Part shown: positions 12,758 through 17,768 of the stretch, one piece after another
How positions within the stretch are numbered: position 1 is the stretch's first letter
Layout of the letters: each line of letters begins with the position of its first letter
NCBI GenBank assembly: GCA_900547835.1
Contig: URIJ01000019.1
Span: forward strand, 1 to 17,768
Origin: an uncultured Collinsella sp.
GTDB lineage: Bacteria; Actinomycetota; Coriobacteriia; Coriobacteriales; Coriobacteriaceae
Direction of reading: 5' to 3'
Length of the DNA: 17,768 nt
Made by a program: the position numbers and the translations under genes
The notes under the pieces: generated by a model
The model's input: only the letters and a program-made list of their open reading frames with translations
What the model was told of the DNA's origin: nothing
Database searches by the model: none

Positions 12758-14386
12758 CTACAGCGAGTCGATAAAGCGCTGTTGGGCGGCGCGGCCGGCT
12801 TCGTCCCACTTAAAGACGCCGGCGTTGTCGAGCACGTGGCCAAACACCACGCCGACCTCCTCGTGCAGGATATCGATGGCGTTGTCGGCCGTAAGTTCAT
12901 CGGCACGGCGGGCAAAGACATCCAGGGCCCATGCAGCGTGGCTGCGGCAAAGGTCGTCGCCCTCGAGCGCACCGGCAAGGTCGTAGCTGGCATCGGCCTT
13001 GGCGACCAGCAAGTGCTCGCGGACAGCGCCAAGCTCGGGAACCAGGCGCGGCGGCAAAATGGCCAGGCCCATGACCTCGATCAGGCCGATGTTCTCCTTT
13101 TTAATATGGTGATACTCGGCATGCGGGTGGAACACGCCTAGCGGATGCTCGTCGGTCGTAATGTTGCAGCGAAGTGCTAGGTAGGCCTCGTAGATCTCGC
13201 CACCGGCGTTGCCGCGGGAGTCCACGCGGCGGATGACGGGCGTCACGGTGTTGTGCGCCACGCCGTCGGCTGTATGCGCGATGACGCCCGCGGACTCGTC
13301 GGTCCATTCACGCCAGGCGAGGATGATCTTCTCAGCAGCGTCGAGCAGCTGAGCGCGGTCATGCGAGCGCAGGCGCAGCACCGAAAGCGGCCACTGCAGC
13401 ACAGTGCCGGTGACCTGGTCAAAACCGGGCACGCTAAACTGCGAGACCTCGGCCGCGTGCATCATCGGGAACTTGTGCGCACCGCCTTGGAAGTGGTCGT
13501 GCGACAGAATCGAGCCGCCCACGATGGGCAGGTCGGCGTTGGAGCCGATAAAGTAGTGCGGGAACAGGTCCACAAAGTCGAGCAGGCAGGAGAGGCCCTT
13601 GCGATCGACGTGCATCGGACGATGCTCGGAGCTCATGGCAATGCAATGCTCGTTAAAGTACGCGTACGGGCTGTACTGGAAGCCCCAACGCTCGCCGTCA
13701 AGCTGGATCGGGATAACGCGCAGGTTCTGGCGAGCGGGGTGAGCACCGCCGTCGGCTGCAGCGGAACGTCCGGGGTAGCCCTCGTTTTCGATGCAGAGCT
13801 GGCAGGCAGGATACTTCTCGCCCGTGTTCTTGGCGGCACCGGCCGCGGCAATGTCGCGCGGGTCCTTCTCGGGCTTGGACAGGTTGATGGTGATCTCAAG
13901 ATCACCCCAGTTGGTGGGGGTGCTCCACTTGATGTTGCGCGCGATGGCGGCGCGGCGCACATAGCCGGCGTCGCAGCACAGGCCGTAGAACCAGTCGGTC
14001 GCGGCGCGGGGCTCGTTGACGCCCATACGCCCATTGAATTCCTCGTTTACAACCGAAGGCCTCGGCATGAGCGCGCCCATGATGCGCATGGCGATGCGGT
14101 CGCGGCCCGACGCCGTGTCCTCGGCAGCACCGTTGGCAACGGCGGCCTCGGAAAGCACGGCAAGTGTGCCCTCCAGGTCAAAGTTGGGGAGTGTATCGGG
14201 GTGCAAGAGCGAAATCTTCTCGGTCTTGAGCGCCCAAGCCATGTCGAGTGCGGGACCCGTGGCGCCGATGCACTCCAAAATGGTGTTGTATGCCCAGATG
14301 CGATCGTCCTGGCCGATCATCGATCGGTGGATAGCGTACTCGATCAGGTTCTGCGCGGCCTCGCGCACGTCAGTCATTACAGCCAT
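12758..14386 (-). CDS. galT: UDP-glucose--hexose-1-phosphate uridylyltransferase, Gram-positive type
   Basis: GalT transfers UMP from UDP-glucose to galactose-1-phosphate in the Leloir pathway. The protein is 542 aa, much longer than the E. coli type (about 350) and typical of the Firmicutes/Actinobacteria form. The active-site motif SHDHFQGG (H296-D297-H298-F299-Q300) carries the uridylylated histidine. A CQLC pair lies at 195-198. It follows galK on the same strand: the galK stop TAA overlaps an internal ATG (14375-14377, TAATG), giving a 539-aa alternative start that would be translationally coupled. The start used here is nine bases further upstream and overlaps galK by ten bases, with a GGGGG stretch ahead of it. 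The family call is certain. The exact start is not. Confidence 0.94.
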   Translation of the reverse strand: MAVMTDVREAAQNLIEYAIHRSMIGQDDRIWAYNTILECIGATGPALDMAWALKTEKISLLHPDTLPNFDLEGTLAVLSEAAVANGAAEDTASGRDRIAMRIMGALMPRPSVVNEEFNGRMGVNEPRAATDWFYGLCCDAGYVRRAAIARNIKWSTPTNWGDLEITINLSKPEKDPRDIAAAGAAKNTGEKYPACQLCIENEGYPGRSAAADGGAHPARQNLRVIPIQLDGERWGFQYSPYAYFNEHCIAMSSEHRPMHVDRKGLSCLLDFVDLFPHYFIGSNADLPIVGGSILSHDHFQGGAHKFPMMHAAEVSQFSVPGFDQVTGTVLQWPLSVLRLRSHDRAQLLDAAEKIILAWREWTDESAGVIAHTADGVAHNTVTPVIRRVDSRGNAGGEIYEAYLALRCNITTDEHPLGVFHPHAEYHHIKKENIGLIEVMGLAILPPRLVPELGAVREHLLVAKADASYDLAGALEGDDLCRSHAAWALDVFARRADELTADNAIDILHEEVGVVFGHVLDNAGVFKWDEAGRAAQQRFIDSL

Positions 14387-15582
14387 GCCGCGTAAGCCCC
14401 CTTGTCAGAAATTGCGTAGTGGCGGGCAGAGCCCTCGCCCAGCCAGCCGTTCATCTTGGTGATAAAGGTGTCGACCAGGTCGAGCGGCACGAAGGCCTGG
14501 ATGGTGCCACCAAAGCCGCCACCGTGGATACGGACGGCGCCACGGCCGTCGAGCACGTGCTCGGCCAGTGCCAGGGCATACATCGAAGGCTGCTCGGAGC
14601 CCAGCTTGGCAACGACATTCTGCAGGTACATGGCAGAGCTGGCGCCGGACTCGCGCGTCAGGACCAGGAACTGGTCGATGTCGCCGGCGTTTAGAGCCGC
14701 CCAGCGCTTGTCGACCAGGCCGTTCTCGTACCAGTAGTGAACGGCGCGCAGGCAGGCGCGGTCGCCCAGCTTGGCGCGCAGCTCGGGGAGCTTGGCGTCA
14801 AAGTCCGCCACGTTTACCTCGCACAGGCGTGCCTTGCCAAACTCGGCGGCGACGTCTTGCATTTCGCGCGGAACGGCGGCGTAGTCATCGGTGGCGGCCA
14901 CGTGGTCGGCGCCGACCTTAACGAGCACGAGCGCATAGCCGTGATCCTCAAAGTTGAGCTCGAGCTTCTGGGTCTTAGGCTGAGCCTGATCCTCAAAGTC
15001 CATGTAAGCAAGGCCGCCCAGGCACACAGCGGCCTGGTCCATCAGACCGCAGGGCTTGCCGTAGTAGTTGTTCTCGGTGCGCTGGCTCATCTGAGCGAGC
15101 GTGACGGGCTCAATGGCGGGCGCGCCCCAGAGCGTCTCCATGGCACGACCGTACGCGGCCTCGACGGCGGCAGAGCTGGAAAGGCCGCCACCCGAGGGGA
15201 CGGAGCAGGTGAAGGCGAAGTCGAAGCCGTGGGGCTCAACGCCAAGGGCTGCAATTTCGTGGGCCATACCACGCACGAGGCTTGCGGACGCGCCCTTCTC
15301 GGACTCCTGAACATCCAGCGTGTCGAGCGCGATCTCAAACGTGGGATAGCCCTCGTCGGCAACGCGGATCTTGTTGGAGTCGGTTGCCACGGCGATGCCG
15401 TCGACGGCGACATCGAGCGAGCCGGCGATAACATGACCGCCCTCGTGATCGGTGTGATTGCCGCTGATCTCGGAACGCCCGGGCGCGTGCACGTAGAGCA
15501 CCTGGCGATCGCCGATGGGGCCAAACTCCTCCTCAAACAGCTTGGTGAGCGTGGCGAATGTCTTTTCGTCGGGGGTGGTCAT
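14377..15582 (-). CDS. galK: Galactokinase (GHMP kinase family)
   Basis: GalK phosphorylates alpha-galactose to galactose-1-phosphate. From the chosen start it is 401 aa. The galactokinase signature is present in variant form, PGRSEISGNHTDHEGG (34-49) in place of the usual GRVNLIGEHTDY. The GHMP ATP loop is CSVPSGGGLSSSAA (126-139), the catalytic Asp is in CGLMDQAA (D182), and the third motif is GGGFGG (354-359). The ATG at 15580-15582 has AAAGGA (plus 15588-15593) five bases upstream. The longer in-frame reading from 15654 would start inside the operator region and lacks a ribosome site. galT follows with overlap. It is divergent from lacI-3, which probably represses it. The unusual signature is common in Gram-positive galactokinases, so activity is still expected. 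Confidence 0.94.
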   Translation of the reverse strand: MTTPDEKTFATLTKLFEEEFGPIGDRQVLYVHAPGRSEISGNHTDHEGGHVIAGSLDVAVDGIAVATDSNKIRVADEGYPTFEIALDTLDVQESEKGASASLVRGMAHEIAALGVEPHGFDFAFTCSVPSGGGLSSSAAVEAAYGRAMETLWGAPAIEPVTLAQMSQRTENNYYGKPCGLMDQAAVCLGGLAYMDFEDQAQPKTQKLELNFEDHGYALVLVKVGADHVAATDDYAAVPREMQDVAAEFGKARLCEVNVADFDAKLPELRAKLGDRACLRAVHYWYENGLVDKRWAALNAGDIDQFLVLTRESGASSAMYLQNVVAKLGSEQPSMYALALAEHVLDGRGAVRIHGGGFGGTIQAFVPLDLVDTFITKMNGWLGEGSARHYAISDKGAYAAWL

Positions 15583-15622
15583 GGGAGTCCTTTCCTTGGC
15601 GCGCACGGGTGAGTTTTGCGTC

Positions 15623-15640
15623 GTTATGAGTACGTTAACA
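15623..15640 (-). promoter_or_regulatory. gal operator-like site 1
   Basis: GTTATGAGTACGTTAACA is the exact reverse complement of 15691-15708. It lies 41 bp upstream of the galK start, over or just downstream of its likely promoter. It contains the TGTTAACGT core shared with the lacE/lacI-2 sites. Confidence 0.7.
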
Positions 15641-15690
15641 ACTTGAAGCGGCATGAACCAAGTGTTTGCGATACCGCACGTTACGGGCTA

Positions 15691-15709
15691 TGTTAACGTA
15701 CTCATAACA
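15691..15709 (+). promoter_or_regulatory. gal operator-like site 2
   Basis: TGTTAACGTACTCATAACA has TGTTA/TAACA arms nine bases apart. The first 18 bases mirror site 1 exactly, with 50 bp between the two sites. This fits a dimer-of-dimers or looping repressor such as a LacI-family protein. Confidence 0.7.
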
Positions 15710-15755
15710 CATCGCTTGTTACTTTTTGAGAATCTGGTAATCGGTAGAAATACAG

Positions 15756-15765
15756 CCGTGAACGG
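15756..15765. promoter_or_regulatory. CCGTGAACGG palindrome, galK/lacI-3
   Basis: This is an exact copy of the 7701-7710 site, including the following TA. It ties the gal promoters to the lac promoters in this window. Confidence 0.55.
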
Positions 15766-15814
15766 TACTGCCGTATGGACTTATAGAGCAGAAGAGTTGC
15801 GGATTGAAAAAGTA

Positions 15815-15827
15815 GAGTACGTTAACA
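15815..15827. promoter_or_regulatory. Third gal operator-like site, near lacI-3
   Basis: GAGTACGTTAACA is identical to 13 bases of site 1 (15628-15640) but lacks its left arm. It lies about 95 bp before the lacI-3 start and may serve autoregulation. Confidence 0.5.
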
Positions 15828-15920
15828 TGCGTCCGACGATAGCGGGTCTCGGCGCGGGGTGTATTTCTGCCCGGGCCGGCATGCACGCTATTCAAATCTC
15901 GCAAGGGTGAAGGTGATCCT

Positions 15921-16952
15921 GTGGCAAGGCGCCCGTCCAACGATACAGGTACGCGTCCGGTCTCCATGGCCGACGTCGCCCGCGCTGCTGGCGTTTCGCA
16001 GCAGACGGTTTCGCGCGTCGCCAACGGCTTGCCCAACGTTAACGAGCAGACGCGCCAGCGCGTGCAGGCCGCTATGCAAGAGCTCGGCTTTCGTCCGAGT
16101 TATGCCGGTCGCTCGCTGCGCGACGGCCGTTACCATTCGGTCGGCCTATGCATCAACGATGTCACCAAGTTTGGCAACCTCTCAATGATCGACGGCATTG
16201 CCAGCGCTGCTCGCGAGCATAATTGCGCCATCACGCTGGTCGAGATGTCCAAGACCGAGGAGTTTTCGCTTGCCGAGGCCACGCGTCGTATGGCCGCGCT
16301 GCCCGTGGACGGCATCATTATCGGCATGAGTCGCATGGCGCCCGATTTTGAGACGTTTGATCCACTGCCGGGCATTGGCACGGTTATCGTCACCATGTAC
16401 GCGCACCCGCGGGTGACCACGGTCGACTCCGATCATTACGGCTGCTCGCTATTGCTTATGGATCACCTGTTTGAGCTGGGGCACGAGCAGATTCGCTATA
16501 TTGGCGGCCCGTCATTCTCGGTCGACGAGCAATTTCGTCGCGCCGGTTGGCAGGATGCACTCGAGCGTAAACACATCGAGCCGGCAGAGCCGCTCGAGGG
16601 CGACTGGTCTGCCAACAGCGGCTACGAGGCCGGCAGGCACCTGGCCGAGCACGATCACACCATGACGGCGATCTATGCGGCAAACGATCAGATGGCAAAT
16701 GGCGCGATTGCCGCGCTGCGTGATAGCGGCCTGCGCGTGCCCGAGGACGTGAGCGTGGTGGGCGTCGACGATTCGCTCGATGATTTTGTGGCACACAACG
16801 AGCTCACGACCGTTCGATTCGATTTGCATCAGCGTGGACGCGAGGTGTTCGAGCACGCGGTTCCCAAGGCGGGGGCAACGGACAAAACCGTTGCCATTCG
16901 TATTCCCGGCCAGCTTATCGTTCGACATACCACGGCAGCTCCGCGCACATAG
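15921..16952 (+). CDS. LacI-family transcriptional regulator (lacI-3), divergent from galK
   Basis: This is a 343-aa LacI/GalR-type repressor, complete. The start is a GTG with AAGGTGAT a few bases upstream. The HTH lies at about 16-36 (MADVARAAGVSQQTVSRVANG), followed by the hinge region ELGFRPSYAGRSLRDGR and a sugar-binding core with GDWSANSGYEAGRHL, IYAANDQMANGAIAALR and DVSVVGVDDSLDD. The recognition-helix residues differ from lacI-2 (SQQTVSR versus SEQTVSR). Sharing a control region with galK and three TGTTAACGT-type sites points to control of galKT and autoregulation. The core is close to lacI-1, suggesting a recent duplication. A further ACGTTAACG (16036-16044) lies inside the gene in the HTH-hinge linker codons and could be coincidental. 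Confidence 0.94.
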   Translation: MARRPSNDTGTRPVSMADVARAAGVSQQTVSRVANGLPNVNEQTRQRVQAAMQELGFRPSYAGRSLRDGRYHSVGLCINDVTKFGNLSMIDGIASAAREHNCAITLVEMSKTEEFSLAEATRRMAALPVDGIIIGMSRMAPDFETFDPLPGIGTVIVTMYAHPRVTTVDSDHYGCSLLLMDHLFELGHEQIRYIGGPSFSVDEQFRRAGWQDALERKHIEPAEPLEGDWSANSGYEAGRHLAEHDHTMTAIYAANDQMANGAIAALRDSGLRVPEDVSVVGVDDSLDDFVAHNELTTVRFDLHQRGREVFEHAVPKAGATDKTVAIRIPGQLIVRHTTAAPRT

Positions 16953-17041
16953 TTTTTGCAGGTCAATGGCGATATATTCCGCCTCAATAACAATCGATAA
17001 GGATGCTGGCAGATAGCCGTGGCTATGAAGACGAGTGCTAT

Positions 17042-17065
17042 GATAGACGGGCTCTTTTGTCTATC
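17042..17065 (+). promoter_or_regulatory. Hairpin/operator in the leader of the flavodiiron gene
   Basis: GATAGAC (17042-17048) pairs with GTCTATC (17059-17065), loop of ten bases, ending directly before AGGAGG (17067-17072). A TATGAT -10-like box (17039-17044) overlaps its left arm. It could be a binding site or a structure affecting ribosome access. Confidence 0.45.
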
Positions 17066-17081
17066 TAGGAGGCTTTGCCTG

Positions 17082-17768
17082 ATGGAGATCACCAAGGATA
17101 TCCGCTACGTTGGCGTCGACGATCACGACATTGACCTGTTCGAGGGCCAGTACGATGTGTCCGAGAACGGTATGGCATACAACAGCTACGTTATCTTGGG
17201 CGAAAAGATCGCTGTCGCCGATTCGGTCGATGGTGGTTTTGTTGACGAGTGGCTCGGCAACCTCGAGGCCGCGCTCGATGGACGTACGCCCGACTACCTG
17301 GTCGTTCATCACATGGAGCCCGATCACTCCGCCGGCATCGCTGCCTTTATGGAGCGCTATCCCCAGGCGCAGATCGTGGCCAGCATGGGTGCCTTCCGCA
17401 TGATGGTCAACTACTTTGGCACCGACTTCCCCGAGCGCAAGATGGTCGTCAAAGAGGGCGACGTGCTCGACCTGGGTGGCCACAGCCTAACGTTTGTCGG
17501 CGCCCCCAACGTGCACTGGCCCGAGGTGATCTTCTCCTACGAGGCCACCGATAAGGTGCTCTTTAGCGCTGACGGCTTTGGCAAGTTCGGCGCCAACGAC
17601 ATCGAGGACCCGGAAGGCTGGGCCTGCGAGGCACGCCGTTACTACTTTGGTATCGTCGGCAAGTTCGGCAAGTTCGTGCAGGCCGTGCTCAAGAAGGCTG
17701 CCGATCTGGACATTCAGATCATCTGCCCGCTCCACGGCCCCGTGCTGACCGAGAACCTGGGCTACTAC
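17082..17768 (+). CDS. Flavodiiron protein (A-type flavoprotein), 3' end cut by window
   Basis: Flavodiiron proteins reduce oxygen and/or nitric oxide in anaerobes. The first 229 aa, the metallo-beta-lactamase-like diiron domain, are present. The diiron ligands are all there: HHMEPDH (H77, E79, D81), H145 in NVHWPE, D164 in FSADGFGKFG and H218 in CPLHGP. The flavodoxin domain expected after about residue 250 lies outside the window. AGGAGG nine bases upstream sets the start. It follows lacI-3 by 129 bp with its own candidate promoter, so it is probably an unrelated housekeeping or stress gene bordering the lac/gal island. Oxygen versus NO preference cannot be read from this part. Confidence 0.93.
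   Translation, partial: MEITKDIRYVGVDDHDIDLFEGQYDVSENGMAYNSYVILGEKIAVADSVDGGFVDEWLGNLEAALDGRTPDYLVVHHMEPDHSAGIAAFMERYPQAQIVASMGAFRMMVNYFGTDFPERKMVVKEGDVLDLGGHSLTFVGAPNVHWPEVIFSYEATDKVLFSADGFGKFGANDIEDPEGWACEARRYYFGIVGKFGKFVQAVLKKAADLDIQIICPLHGPVLTENLGYY

Larger units (their letters stand above)
15583..15920. promoter_or_regulatory. Divergent galK / lacI-3 control region
   Basis: This 338-bp gene-free region between divergent genes holds two exact mirror-image 18-mers, a third half-match, a CCGTGAACGG palindrome and the galK ribosome site. An 85-codon open frame (15653-15910) crosses it but has no ribosome site and is judged spurious. No convincing -10/-35 pair was found for either gene. Confidence 0.65.

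Noticed and set aside
13253..15612. Long antisense frames over galT (13253-14395) and galK (14737-15612)
   Set aside because: They are codon-bias shadows of galT and galK, whose active-site motifs are on the minus strand.
15653..15910. 85-codon open frame between galK and lacI-3
   Set aside because: No good ribosome site, it begins between the two gal operator sites, and its codons are unlike the neighbours. A leader peptide cannot be excluded but is not supported.

Overview
The window looks like chromosomal DNA of a GC-rich Gram-positive gut actinobacterium, most likely Coriobacteriia and Collinsella-like. This rests on the style of the coding sequence, the strong Shine-Dalgarno sites, the lactose-PTS and tagatose-6-phosphate genes, and a flavodiiron protein. 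Genus is an inference; nothing in the window is a taxonomic marker.

The whole window is essentially one lactose/galactose utilisation island. Left part (1-5732): the 3' part of a LacI-family regulator (lacI-1) converges on a lacE-lacG operon on the minus strand (lactose PTS EIICB, then 6-phospho-beta-galactosidase). A second LacI regulator (lacI-2) is divergent from it. Middle (5733-11005): lacF (lactose PTS EIIA), an unrecognised membrane protein, then a plus-strand operon lacA-lacB-lacX-lacC (galactose-6-phosphate isomerase subunits, a mutarotase-like epimerase and tagatose-6-phosphate kinase) that ends in a strong terminator. No lacD aldolase follows. Right part (11006-17768): a stand-alone DUF4143-type AAA ATPase gene framed by 39-bp direct repeats, then galK-galT (Leloir pathway, minus strand, no galE), a third LacI regulator (lacI-3) divergent from galK, and the 5' part of a flavodiiron protein gene.

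The genes fit one scheme. LacF/LacE import lactose as lactose-6-phosphate and LacG cleaves it to glucose and galactose-6-phosphate. LacAB and LacC then convert galactose-6-phosphate to tagatose-1,6-bisphosphate. Free galactose can enter the adjacent GalK/GalT route. LacX probably interconverts sugar anomers.

The least ordinary content is between the genes. A palindrome CCGTGAACGG (or a close variant) lies upstream of every lac/gal promoter region in the window and was not noticed at the other promoters. The lacE/lacI-2 and galK/lacI-3 intergenic regions each carry long inverted operator-like repeats. A 12-mer is shared between the lacF and lacA leaders. Several multi-part palindromic elements sit at gene borders. 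All were found by eye, and genome-wide counts would be needed to separate regulon sites from dispersed repeats.
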